NCBI GenBank assembly: GCA_963555705.1
Contig: OY743177.1
Span: 56,812,096 to 56,876,095 of the forward strand
Length of the DNA stretch: 64,000 nt
Direction of reading: 5' to 3'
DNA from: Ligustrum vulgare
Taxonomy: Eukaryota; Streptophyta; Magnoliopsida; Lamiales; Oleaceae
How positions within the stretch are numbered: position 1 is the stretch's first letter; each line of letters opens with the position of its first letter. The position numbers were made by a program, and so were the translations under genes. Of the stretch, positions 51,713 to 62,860 are shown piece after piece. The notes beneath the pieces were generated by a model. It saw nothing but the letters and a program-made list of their open reading frames with translations, ran no database searches and was not told the DNA's origin.

Positions 51713-54640
51713 AAAAATTATGCCCTTGTGGAAATTGAGAAGATTTTGAGTCGCAGCAACACAAGTCTGCTTGATTTCCAAACAATGCTATTTCCAAACG
51801 GTGACTATTTTTCACATGGTGGGAATAGACTGATACGCGATGAATTTTCTTACGATAAAAGAGCGTTGTCAAAAGAACACAAAATTTGTTTCAAATTTGA
51901 CAGATGAGCAGATGATAGCTTATGATACCATAATGTCTGTTGTTCATAGTGACAAAGGAGGTATGTTCTTCTTGTATGGGTATTGATAAGTGCGGTATTA
52001 GCACTTATTTGGTTCACATGTTGCCCTATTTTATTATTGTTTTGATCATAATTAAGTATTGGTTAATGCATTTTATGTTTTATGTGGTATAGGATCACAA
52101 CGGAGGAAAAAAAAGGACCAAAATGCACATAAAATTGAAGTTTGGGGACTTGGGATGTAATTTTATTAGGCCGTAAGAAATTAAACTTAAAGGCCGCGAA
52201 CAAAGATGGGTGTGAAGTGGAATTCTGCAAAAATCAAGTTACGGCCGTAACTTGAAAACTTACGCTCGTAACCTCCCCGGAAAAAATTTCCTTATTGTTT
52301 CCAATATCTATCTATGGAATATATCTTTGGGATTCTTAGAGCGCGAATTGGGATCCTATAAAAGAAGAGATTGACCACAAAACAAGGGTTGTAAAATCAC
52401 TATTGAGAGCGGCTAATTATTAGAGCTTGGAAGAGAAAAATATTGGAGAAGAAGGTGAACAAGATGCAAGAATTCTATATTTTCTTCATGACTATGCTTG
52501 GCTAGACTTCTCCACCTAGTTGAAAAGGGGACGTTGTATTTTAATTACTTTGTTCATCACTTTTCCAACCTAGTAACATAGTTCTAATTTCTTTACTTTG
52601 ATTGTTGGATTTTTATGCGTTTTTAATTTAATCAATGCAATACTTTATTTGATTAAGACATTATCATTTAATTTGTTGTATTGAGATTTGCTATTTTGAA
52701 TGATTGGATCCGTAATCTTCTTTTTGTTCAAATCCTAGTAGCAAGTGAGAATTTAGTATTTCCATAGAAAAATCCAATTTAGGTTAATTGTCACGAGCTT
52801 GTGTGATTGATAATCTAATTCACCCTAATTCTTCTCGAACTTATATAGTTGTTGTCTTAAATCTAAAGTGCCTGTTTTAGGTTATTCAATGGCTAATGTT
52901 TGATTAGAGAGTTTATTCTAATTAAATGCAATTAAGGGAGAATGGGAATAGTTAGAGCTTATTAACTATTTTCGGGTGATAAATCAAAGAAGAAATTGAA
53001 CTTGTGTTACTTGGAAAGTGATAACATTGTGATAAAATACAACTGAATCTGAGAAATAGGATTCACTAATAATTGATCTATATCCCAGCCATTTTACATG
53101 CTTATTTTATTGTTCAAGTCATTTACAATATTTAAACTCAAACCCCCCCATTGATTCTAATTGATACGACACTATTTTAGTTCTCGTTTCTTGTAGGATC
53201 GACTCTTACTTCCGCTATTACATTTTAAATTGATAATTGACAAGTAAGGAATTTAATTATTTTTTGGTGCAAAGCGACACACATCAGGTATGGAGGGACT
53301 ACCAAAACATTTGTCTGGAAAACTTTATCTGCAGCTCTTAGGTCCAAGGGGGAGATTGTAATCAACGTGGCTTCAAGCGGTATAGCAGCACTTCTACTCC
53401 TAGGGGAGAGAGCTGCTCATTCTAGATTAGTCATTCCCTTGAATCCAAATGAAGATTCTATGTGCAACATAAAACAATGTACTCAACTAGCTGAGTTAGT
53501 TGTTAAGGCCAAGCTTATTATTTGGGACATAGCGTCAATGATGAATAGATATTGCTTTGAAGCATTGGACAGAAGTATGAGAGACATTATAAGATTTTGC
53601 AACTCGTTAAGTATGGAACAACCAATTGGAGGCAAGACAATTGTTTTTGGTGGAGATTTTAGACAGATACTTTCTGTTATTCCAAAAGGAAGTAGGCAAG
53701 ACATTGTGCACGCAACTATAGACTCCTCCTACCTTTGGAGACATTGTAAGGTATTGAGGCTGACAAAAAACATGAGACTTCAACATCTAAGTACGGACAA
53801 CCATTCTATGGAATTGAAACAATTTTCGGATTGGATTTCAAGTATTGGAGATGGAACAATTGGAGGTTCGAATGATGGTCACACAACGATTGAGATACCA
53901 TATGATATTTTAATAACTTCTTCCAATGATTCCGTTGCAGCAATCGTGGATAGCATATACCCCAATCTAACCAGTGATGTTGATAACAGTTCTTTATTGC
54001 AAGGAAGAGTCATACTCGCTCCAACTCTTGTTGTGGTAGAGATGGTTAACGAGTACATAGTCTCATGTAATCATGCTGAAACAAAGATCTATTTAAGTTC
54101 AGATGCGACGTGCAAATCAGATTGTAATTCGATTTACTTCAAGATCTTCACACACCGGAATTTTTGAATGGTATAAGATGCTCAGGTGTTCCTAATCATG
54201 AATTGAAGTTGAAGGTTGCGATACCAATTATGTTATTAAGAAATATTGATCATTCTCGTGGTCTATGCAATGGTACCAGACTAATAATCACAAGGCTCGA
54301 AAGTCACGTCATTGAGGCAAAGATTCTTTCAGGGAGCAATGCAGGCAATAAAGTCTTCATTCTTAGAATGACTTTAACTCCATCTGATACGAGATTACCT
54401 TTTAAGTTTCAAAGGAGACAGTACCCGCTGATCGTGTCATACGCAATGACTATAAATAAGAATCAAGGGCAATCACTATCAAATGTTGGTCTGTACTTGA
54501 AAAATCTAGTATTCAATCAAGGACAATTATATGTTGCAGTGTCCAAGGTTACAAATCGTAGTGGATTGAAATTATGATTTGTAACAAAGATGGTGAACAG
54601 ACCAATACTACTACATACGTCGTATATAAGGAAGTATTTC
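51713..54640 (+). pseudogene. Helitron PIF1-like helicase, split by a solo LTR
   Basis: Superfamily 1B DNA helicase of rolling-circle transposons. It opens KNYALVEIEKILSRSNTSLL (51713) and NRLIRDEFSYDKRALSKEH, shifts frame near 51885, and continues NLTDEQMIAYDTIMSVV and GGMFFLYGY up to 51983. The solo LTR 51984-53286 then separates this from GGTTKTFVWKTLSAALRSKG (53287 on). The Walker A motif is therefore cut and has Thr where GxGKT needs Gly (GGTTKT). Later motifs: IVINVASSGIAALLL, GKTIVFGGDFRQILSVIP (53634), LTKNMRL, a frameshift near 54137 before [52 protein letters not shown] and [16 protein letters not shown] (54573). It is inactive, but the protein family is unmistakable. Confidence 0.92.
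51984..53286 (+). mobile_element. Solo LTR inside the helicase, 1303 bp
   Basis: TGATAAGTGCGG...GACACACATCA flanked by GGTAT on both sides (51979-51983 and 53287-53291). Its first bases form a hairpin (ATAAGTGC, 7-nt loop, GCACTTAT, 51986-52008) matching in position that of the LTR at 48159. The GC-rich middle has GTTACGGCCGTAAC (52240-52253) and ACGCTCGTAAC. No coding sequence. Deleting it with one GGTAT restores the helicase reading frame through YGGTTKTF. Confidence 0.95.
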
Positions 54641-54802
54641 AAGATTTGGATTACTGATTTATGTATTTTGTAATTATTTAGTGACAATCACATGACCACC
54701 TTACTTTTTGTGCAATTTTTACCATTTTTCTATTATCACATATTTTTTTTCTTAACATTTTCATATTTATTAGCAATCATTTTATAATTAATTTTAATAT
54801 GT

Positions 54803-54831
54803 CCCGTGCATCACACGGGTGCGATTACTAG
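54803..54831 (+). other. Helitron 3' terminal hairpin and CTAG end
   Basis: Six-base-pair stem CCCGTG/CACGGG with loop CATCA, spacer TGCGATTA and terminal CTAG with T following. It is the same structure as the minus-strand termini at 43044 and 47183, with paired differences in the stem. Confidence 0.9.
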
Positions 54832-55545
54832 TGCATATATAAAAGTAAAACTGTAGAAGTGAGGAGTAATAAGTATTAAATGTCATTTTCCCTCCAAAAT
54901 GCACTTACAATTTTTATAAAAAAAAAACTAAAATAAAAATAAAATAAAATAAAATATCATGTAAATAATATTTATTATCCTTTAAATAATAAATCATTTT
55001 TCTAAGATATATGTTATATATATTATTATTAACTATTTAATAAATTAAAGTCTTCGTTCAAAGGCTTTATTTTGGTTTATAAACAAAAATATTATTGTTT
55101 TCGGGATAAAATACGTGATTGAAAAATAGTTTCAAAAAATTTATTTATTTAAAAAGTGGGTGAAAAATGTGTTCTCTGTAAATAAATTTATAGACAAATT
55201 TATCGAATGGATGCTAATATTTTTAATTTTTCTTAATTTTAATAATTGTGCAAAAATTATATGGTATAAGGTTTTCGATATAATTTCTTGATGTCCCACA
55301 TTGTCCGATTGTTATATCATGATAATTAAAGATTTTTCTTAATTATTATTTTAACTTATTATTTTAACTTCTTGATTTTGTAACTAAAAGTATAAATTTG
55401 ATTAAATATTTATAAATATTTGCTTGGTTGAAAATAAACACACATTTATAATTATTTTGATAATTTTTGAATGAAAGTTGAAAAATGTTAAGTACAAGAG
55501 TCAAGTGCAGAAATAATGCAAATTTGCATTTTCAATAAAGTTAAC
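54832..55545. other. Non-coding, contains Helitron body sequence in plus orientation
   Basis: 55230-55470 is the reverse complement of the Helitron body repeat seen at 43450-44450 (ATAATTGTGCAAAAATTATATGG, TGTTATATCATGATAATT). No terminus was found. TTAAC at 55541-55545 is the candidate left target duplication of the next element. Confidence 0.55.
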
Positions 55546-56287
55546 TGTTGAATCCAAGCCCAAAGAGAGGTACAGTGATCCACTAGTGATGACCCAACTA
55601 AGGCCCAACGGACCTTCCAATCCCAAAGAGAGGTATAGTGATCCACTAGCGATGGCCCAACTAAGGCCCAACGGACTTTGACCCATAGCCAAGGTCCGAA
55701 ATACCACCTTGGGTCCGATTCCGAGGTGGTTTGTCAAGCGAACCTTTCTATCCGAACTGATTTACTCCCGGACAACGTGCTTTATACTCAGCCGAGGCGC
55801 TTTACGGCAGAGACCAGGAGAGAGATGGAGTCAGAGATGTGACACTGTCTTTACCAAGATGTTACAGGCGCCCATCCCCTACGAAATGTAGCAATGATTA
55901 CGGTCAAAAAGCAAGATTGTCACCTCCAAGAGCTAGGGTGGAGACAAGTGTAAAGTATGCCACGTGTCATGATCCGAGACAATAAGTTCCTCTATAAATG
56001 GAACGCGATTGTCTCCAAGAAGGGGGTTAGCAAATTCATACTCTTAACCAAATATATATTTCTCTCACTCCCTTTTCTCTCTTCTACACATTTACTTCTC
56101 CCGCACCCAATATATATATAAATTTGCCTAAAATGAGTACTGACTTTGGCATCGGAGTGCAAATGGGAGCCACTTCGGCCCTCTTTGCAAACTGATTGTT
56201 TGTTACAGTGCGCAGGAGATTCACGTGTTCAAGAGGGAGGAGCTGAGACATGTTGGTCCAAGGTCCAGCCGGATTTTGTGGTCAACA
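55546..56287 (+). repeat. 5' LTR of the Tat-like Gypsy element
   Basis: 742 bp with TGTTG/CAACA termini. It contains a tandem ~66-bp duplication near the start (AAGCCCAAAGAGAGGTACAG and CCCAAAGAGAGGTATAG, 55556-55680) and a TATA box at 55993, placing the transcription start around 56025. Confidence 0.85.
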
Positions 56288-56403
56288 TTTTGGCGTCGTC
56301 TGTGGGAAGCCATACTGCTAACCACGAAAACACATGATGAAAAGCCGCACATAGAAAGGAAATCCCGAAAAAGGACAAGTAACCTCTTGCAAAAGATCGG
56401 AGA

Positions 56404-57135
56404 ACTGCAAAAACTTTGAAATATAAGTTCAATACCCTTGAAAAAGGCGTGAAGCCTTGAAATATAAGTTTAGTAACCTTGAAAAAGGTAAAGAGCTTTG
56501 AAACATAAGTTTGGTGACCTTGAAAAAGGTAAAAAAGCTTTGAAACATAAGTTTAGTAACCTTGAAAAAGGTAAAGAGCTTTGAAACATAAGTTCGGTGA
56601 CCTTGAAAAAGGTAAAAAAGCTTTGAAACATAAGTTTATTCACCTTTGAAAAAGGTAAAGGGCTTTGAAACATAAGTGTGATAACCTTGAAAAAGGTAAA
56701 AAAGCTTTGAAACATAAGTTTAGTAACCTTGAAAAAGGTAAAGAGCTTTGAAATATAAGTTCGGTGACCTTGAAAAAGGTAAAAAAGCTTTAAAACATAA
56801 GTTTAGTAACCTTGAAAAAGGTAAAGAGCTTTGAAACATAAGTTCGGTGACCTTGAAAAAGGTAAAAAAACTTTGAAACATAAGTTTAGTAACCTTGAAA
56901 AAGATAAAGAGCTTTGAAACATAAGTTCGGTGACCTTGAAAAAGGTAAAAAAACTTTGAAACATAAGTTTATTCACCCTTGAAAAAGGTAAAGGGCTTTG
57001 AAACATAAGTGTGATAACCTTGAAAAAGGTAAAAAGCTTTGAAACATAAGTTCGGTGACCTTGAAAAAGGTAAAAAGCTTTGAAACATAAGTTTATTCAC
57101 CTTGAAAAAGGCTTAAAACTTTGAAACATAAGTTT
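56404..57135 (+). repeat. Minisatellite, ~41-43 bp unit, ~17 copies
   Basis: The repeated unit contains TTTGAAACATAAGTT, then a variable 5-base part (TAGTA, CGGTG, TATTC, GTGATA), then ACCTTGAAAAAGGTAAA. It fills the leader between the primer-binding site and gag. Alternating variants (TTTAGTAACC and TTCGGTGACC) indicate higher-order dimers of about 84 bp. Confidence 0.95.
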
Positions 57136-57223
57136 AACAACCTTGAAAAAAGGCTCGGAGCGTTGGGATAAGAATCTGTCTGTCTTTGAAAGATAAATTA
57201 AAACCAAGAAATCTCTTTGAAAC

Positions 57224-59020
57224 ATGAATGAAAGCGATGGTGATGTTAACCCCCGTAGGGGAAGAAATGGCCAGCACAGCGAAGAGGAGGCTCCTCAAGG
57301 ACCTCATGAGAACGCCAATGAGGGAGGGGCACAATCTAACCCACGTCGCCAGCACCGTAATCGCCGCATGTTGCGAGACATGACTCGCATGGCAGCCCAA
57401 ATGCTAGAAATGCAGAAGCAGCAGATAGAACAGACTGCCGCGATGAATGCCTATATGGCTAGAGGGTATTTAGTGAATGAACCCACGATGCCTCCACAAT
57501 ACCCACATCCACATTACTCACCATCCGATGCGGCCACCGCCTCGTATTGTTATCAAGATCCACAGGCTTATGCCGACTTAGAATCCGAGCCCTTCTACGA
57601 GGAAGGCCTGGAACATGAAGCACGTGAAGAGCAAGCCCCCCTCCCAGCTAGACACAGGGAGGCCTCGCCCGGAAAATCAGGCAGTGTCTTCAGCCGGATA
57701 GGAGGGTTATTCAGAGGCAGGCAAGAGGATTGGAATAATGCAGCTGAGCCTAGGAATAGGCGGGAGCGACGCGCTGAAGAAGCTTTATCGCAGAGTCGAA
57801 TGTATAGGGACCAACAAGGTACGGGGGGAGAAAGGTTCACCCCCACGCATGAGCCTAGGAATAGGCAGGAAAGGAGAGTCAAAGCAGTTCAGACCAATCC
57901 TCGCAACGAATTACAGAGCCATGAAAGGCCAAACTACGACCGCATTCTGCCGCCACAAAGGCAGGAGTACGCTCCGCCACTCTATGACCAATACCGTGAT
58001 CCAGTGTATTCCGGTCACGACGAGAACAGCGAACTGTCGTCGTATGAGTTGGATGACGACGAGGAAATGAGTCCTTTCACAGAGGGCCTCCGTAGGTGCC
58101 CAGTACCTCACGACTTCGAAATGCCAGAAATTGCAAAATATTCTGGCCTAGGTGACCCTGAGATCACATGTTAAACTACCGTGCTAGCATGGAAATAGCT
58201 GGGGCTATGCCGACACTGAAATGTAAAGCCTTTGCTTTAACCCTTGAGGGGAGTGTGATATGATGGTATAAAAAAACTCCCTCCTGGCAGCATCCACAGT
58301 TGGAGAGATTTGAAAATGGCCTTTAAAAATGGCTTTGTTTCCTCCAGGCCTAGCTAGCTCCCACTCCAACGCCTTTAGGATCTGAGGTAAGGAAGGGACG
58401 AATCTCTGAAAAGTTACCTAGCCCGGTTTACAGAAGAGATGCACATTTGCGAAAACATCACTGAGGTAGAGATATTTTCCGCTTTGGAAGGAGGGCTGGA
58501 TATGACCAGCATGTTCTGGAGAGACGTCTGAAGCAGAAAACCAAGGGATTACAATGCCCTCGTAGACCTGATGAAGGAAGAGATTGTATCAGAAGAAATG
58601 GCAAGGGCCAGGGACAACCACCCCCAAGGAAGATACAATCTTGGGTATTCTAATGAGGCAAACCTCAAGAAAGGAGGAAACAAAGATAGGATCGGCGGCA
58701 ACCGAGGTGGAGCGCCGCGTCCGTTTTCGGGGACAGGATCTAGCTTTGCAGCAGAAATCACGGAAGCTATCCCCCACTTGCACTCCAACACCCCTTCTCA
58801 AAATCCTCCCACGGCTCAAGGGAGAGTGGAAAGTGGCCGAAGTGGAAAACAGCCCATGATTGGGGCTTACTGCGCCTATCATAGATATTACGGTCACGCA
58901 ACAGAAGATTGCAGGGAAATCCATATGTTAGCTGACCAAAAGGCGCAATGGAGAAGGGGAGGTGACTTCTCCTCCGACACAGGGAGAACTCAAAAATCTG
59001 GCGGTCAGAAGTTCAACTGA
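57224..59020 (+). pseudogene. Gypsy gag, disrupted
   Basis: Retrotransposon capsid/nucleocapsid precursor. The first frame (57224-58174) starts MNESDGDVNPRRGRNGQHSE, is charged and Arg/Gln-rich, contains LRRCPVPHDFEMPEIAKYSG and ends prematurely at DPEITC. Stops break the capsid core between 58174 and 58570, where readable pieces include IHSWRDLKMAF and LARFTEEMHICENITEVEIF. The 3' part (58571-59020) contains MKEEIVSEEMARARDNHPQG and a zinc-knuckle-like CAYHRYYGHATEDC (58870-58911). Typical Tat-like gag order; inactive because of the stops. Confidence 0.85.
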
Positions 59021-59341
59021 GCTGATAGGAGAGCTCCGTGGAAGAACTCAACTAAGGAAAGAATTGACAATCGTCAAAGAGACAGGAATAAGGGCCAGGA
59101 TACTGCCTCGGCGCATGCTAAAGATACACGGGAACCACCTGTGCCTGTGGCCGACCTCCCCATTCGTGAAATCGACACAATACTGGGAGGCCCTCACCCA
59201 GGTGGGAGCACAAACAACTCCTAAAAGAGGTATATAAGAGAGGCCAAGCAGCCCGCTAACGTGAATTATCATATCCATTCACATCCTGTTGGGATGCCTA
59301 GGACAGAATCTATCACATTCACCTAAGACGATGCTGTTGTA

Positions 59342-59767
59342 GTGCACTTCCCGCACAACGACGCATTGGTTATGAGAGTAGTGGTGGCTCGGAATGGGTT
59401 ATCACGGATGATGGTGGATGATGGTGCCTCGGTAAATGTGATTTACGGGGTAACTTTTGATAAAATGGGGATCAGCACTCCACTCATTCCAGTCCTAGAT
59501 CCAATATATGGATTCACGGGGGACAGCATAACCCCTAGAGGGTCCATAACCCTTATGACTGAAATAGGGCAAGCACCAACCCTCTCTAGAATCCCTATGG
59601 AATTCTTGGTGGTTGACAAAATCTCCTCCTATCATGGTTCAATTGGGAGGCCAGGTCTCATCGACTTGGGAGCTGTGACGCATATGAAATACATTTGCAT
59701 GAAGTTCCCCATGGAGTATGGCGTTGCAACTTTAAGAGGGAGCCAAACCGAATCGCGGGCCTGTTAA
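59342..59767 (+). pseudogene. Gypsy aspartic protease
   Basis: Processes the retroelement polyprotein. The frame contains the active-site region MMVDDGASVNVIYG (59410-59450), where VDDGAS replaces the more usual VDxGSS/VDTGAS, and the C-terminal motif GRPGLIDLGAVTHMKYICMKFP, matching the Tat-type GRPxLNxLxAVxSTxHLxxKFP. The reading frame changes between protease and reverse transcriptase around 59755, so the natural polyprotein frame is lost. Confidence 0.82.
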
Positions 59768-61131
59768 CAAATGCGATCCGAAAATTTCAAGATCGAAGCT
59801 TGAACATGATCAGTGACGTAGCCATGGCCGAGGGTGCTCCAGACCCTGAAAGATTGGGTGAAGGGCCTTCTGGAAATAAGGATGTTACGATGAGATTGGA
59901 GGAGGATTTAACAGATCTAGACCCAAGAATGGCGGGTGACAATTGTCCCACCCCGACCGAAAGGTTAGAATGCTTCAATGTAGACCCACTTAATCCAATC
60001 AAGGAATTGCAGATCGGATTGGATTCACCATCCGAATACAAAGATCAATTGAAGAGCTTCTTACTTGAGAATCTTGATGTATTTGCATGGAAGCATGGTG
60101 ACATGGTTGTGATCGATCCTAAGGAGGCCTGCTACAGACTCCAGCTGGATCCCCGAAACCCTGGGCATAGGCAAAAGAGAAGGCCCATGAGTTCGGACAA
60201 GTATGAGGCCTTCAGAGACGAGGTCACAAAGCTATTAAAAAATGGCTTTATCAGAGAGTCCCGCTATCCGAAGTGGAAATCAAATCCTGTTTTGGTACCA
60301 AAACCAAATGGGAAACTGAGGGTGTGTATTGATTTTTCCAACTTGAACCAGGCATGTCCCAAAGACAGCTTTCCACTACCTCGGATCGATCAGCTGGTCG
60401 ACTCCACGGCAGGGCATGAGCTACTAAGCTTCATGGATGCTTACTCCGGGTACAATCAAATCCCCATGTGCGAATCGGAAGAGGAGCATACTTTGTTTAT
60501 TACAGATAGAGGGCTCTATTGCTACAGAGCTATGCCCTTCGGCTTGAAAAATGCGAGAGCTACCTATCAGAGGCTAGTAAACCGCATGTTCTCAGAACAA
60601 TTAGGAAGCACCATGGAGGTATATGTTGATGACATGCTGGTAAAAAGCATGGTCTCCGCGGATCATATCCGCCATTTGTCAGAGGCCTTCGATGTTTCGA
60701 GGAAATACCGAATGAAGCTCAACCCAGCGAAGTGCGCTTTTGGAGTAGCATCTGGAAAATTCCTTGGATTCATGGTGAATAAGAGGGGAATCGAAGCTAA
60801 TCCGGACAAGATCAATGCTTTGTTAAACATGCAGTGGCCTCGAAATCCAAAAGAAGTGCAAAGCTTAACGGGGAGAATTACGGCCTTGAATCGATTCGTC
60901 TCAAAATCCACGGACAAATGCTTGCCATTTTTCAAGGTCCTAAAGGGGGGAAAGCGACTCCAATGGACACCGGAATGTGAGCAGGCTTTTGCCGACCTGA
61001 AAGCATCTTTGGGACGGCCCCCATTGCTATCAAAGCCAAAGGCTGGCGAGCCTCTCTACCTGTATTTAGTTGTATCCAAAGAGGCTGTTAGCTCTATGTT
61101 GGTCAGAGAGGAGGATGAGAATCAGTTCTGA
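59768..61131 (+). pseudogene. Gypsy reverse transcriptase, truncated in RNase H
   Basis: Makes cDNA from the element's RNA. The frame is open for about 1.4 kb. Reverse transcriptase motifs in order: NGFIRESRYPKWKSNPVLVP, KLRVCIDFSNLNQACPKDSF, LLSFMDAYSGYNQI, AMPFGLKNARATYQRLVNRM, YVDDMLVKS (catalytic D-D at 60622-60636), KCAFGV and GKFLGFMVNKRGIEANPDKI. The RNase H/connection start (FFKVLKGGKRLQWTPECEQA, PLYLYLVVSKEAVSSMLV) is present, but the protein ends at 61131 where the next LTR begins. The reverse transcriptase core appears undamaged; the rest of pol is separated by the insertion. Confidence 0.93.
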
Positions 61132-62738
61132 TTATTGTCCAATTTTACGTATTTTAGATAGGAAAATAAATGAAAAAAATACAATTCTGGGATATAAATT
61201 TTGTCATTTAGAGTAAAATTTATTAAAGATTCAATTTTATTTGTTTAACTCTAAATTAATTTTAATTGCTTATAATTTCATTTATTTAATTGCAGGTACA
61301 TTTTGGACAATTCTAACTCAAGAACCCCTAGCTGAATTAACCGGAAAAAAAAGCCCAAAATCAATACACTAGCAGCCCAATTTGGATCCTCTGGTTTTTC
61401 TCTTTGAACCCTCAGCAGCAGCCTGGCCTTCACCGTCTCCAATCCATCATTCAACCCACACACTTCCTTGTCTTCTCTCTTCTCTCACGACCCAACCTAC
61501 GGTCTCTCACTTCTTCTATTTCCAGAACCCAGCAGCCGCAAGTAATTTCTCTCTTTCACGCAGGTCTCAATAATCCATTCAGCCGCAACCCATCCTCCAT
61601 CTTCCACCTCCAACTGGAACCGAGCGGCACTGACCCTTTCTCCTCACCTTCACCAGCAGGAACAACACCGCCATCTCTAACCCCTGTCTTCTCCAACCTT
61701 CAACCGCCAGCCTTCGTCCTCACCAGCTTTCCGCCACAACCTCTCCTTCCTGCCTTCTCTCAACTCTTCCAGCGGCAACCCAACCTACACCTCGTCTCTC
61801 AACTCTTCTCCGCTTCCTCTTCTCTCTCTCTCGCTGCCTTCTTCTCGCACAAACCAACCAGCAGCTCATCCGCAGAAACCTTATTTCAGCCGCCAACCCG
61901 CCCTTCACCTTCCTCCAACAGCCGCAGTCACCCCTCTCACACTTCGCTCCAACCTGCAGCAGCCGCTAGAATCCTCCTCACACACGCTGCCAACCTCTCT
62001 TCCCCCTGCCTCAGACTCATCTTCCTCAGCAGCCTCGGTTTTGGTTTTAATTGAATTGTTCAAGTTTATAATTTGTTTTGTTGGATTGTTAGTTGTTTTA
62101 ATTGTTAGTTTGAATAAAGTAGATTATTCATATTAGTTTGTTTTTAGATATAATTTTAGTTATTGAATTTTCATTTTCAAATTTGAATTTCGTTCTTTAG
62201 TAATGGTTATTGTTTGGATGAATTTTATTTTGGTTAATTCAATTATGTTCGGCTAAGTTACATTTGAGGGGAGTTATTCTTAGCTTCAATGGGCGTGTTT
62301 AATTCGTCATGAATGAATTCTTGTTATTGATAAGCGTTTACAAATTGTTTTAAGTTTTCAAATTATTTTACTTGGATGAATGTTGTTGATGTAGTATGTA
62401 TTAAATATGCACACAACATGCTCGACTAAATGCCGTAAAATATATTGATTAATTTTCGTACGAATATGTTTAAATCTTATCGATCTCAAGAAATTCACAC
62501 TAAATTTATTTGCAAAATCCAATTGATAGCGAAAGAATAACTCCACTCAAATTTCTTTTTCATTGCAATTTATTTATATTCTCTCCAAATTTGTTCTAAC
62601 GCAATTGAACCCATAGTTAAGTTTCGAATTTAGCAAATATTACGATACCAATAAAATCCCTAGGAAGAATGACCCTGGATTATCGCTGGCTATAACTTGA
62701 CCCCTTTATACTTGGAGGGTAGATTTAACATCGAGTCA
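61129..62738 (+). repeat. 5' LTR of the right-hand Gypsy element
   Basis: 1610 bp. It contains a C-rich, Pro/Ser-coding-like open frame (61404-62054, 216 codons with SSSLSLAAFF, PSSNSRSHPSHTSLQ) that resembles no known protein; I treat it as a compositional by-product of the C-rich LTR block and do not call a gene. Confidence 0.82.
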
Positions 62739-62860
62739 AGTTTTTGGCGCCGTTGCCGGGAATTATTTTGGTGTTAATTGATTTTTGCTGAATTCCTTTT
62801 ATTATTATTATTTGTTTATTTATTTATTCTCGTCTCTACTACTACTCTTGATATTGTTCA

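Larger units (their letters stand above)
49915..54831 (+). mobile_element. Decayed Helitron with RPA-like and helicase sequence
   Basis: The 3' terminus is clear: a perfect hairpin CCCGTG-CATCA-CACGGG (54803-54819), nine bases, then CTAG (54828-54831) and T. The coding remains are an RPA-like OB-fold region and a PIF1-like Helitron helicase. The Rep (HUH) domain expected in a full Helitron is absent, and the 5' terminus was not found; it may lie before the solo LTR at 48159. The element is interrupted by the solo LTR 51984-53286. Confidence 0.8.
55546..61128 (+). mobile_element. Ty3/Gypsy element (Tat-like), 3' part missing
   Basis: The 5' LTR is 55546-56287 (TGTTG...CAACA, 742 bp) with a TATA box (TATAAAT, 55993-55999). 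The primer-binding site TGGCGTCGTCTGTGGG starts at 56291. A minisatellite-like leader (56404-57135), gag, protease and reverse transcriptase follow in order. It is cut at 61128 in the RNase H region by the insertion of a second Gypsy LTR; the rest would lie right of that element, outside the window. The protease and reverse transcriptase text and the primer type suggest the Tat lineage, by family knowledge only. Confidence 0.9.

Noticed and set aside
54827..54845. Similarity between ACTAGTGCATATAT after the Helitron 3' end and CTATTAGTGCATATAT at 48116 as evidence for matching Helitron ends
   Set aside because: Short and AT-rich; could be chance or part of a degraded third terminus.
56470..57006. 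Repetitive minus-strand frames (MFQSFFTFFKV repeats)
   Set aside because: Translation of the 41-43 bp minisatellite; stop-free by periodicity.
56404..57135. CRISPR-like array
   Set aside because: Units are contiguous with graded variation and no unique spacers; plant nuclear context.
57595..58111. Minus-strand frames over gag
   Set aside because: Antisense shadows of the plus-strand Gypsy gag.
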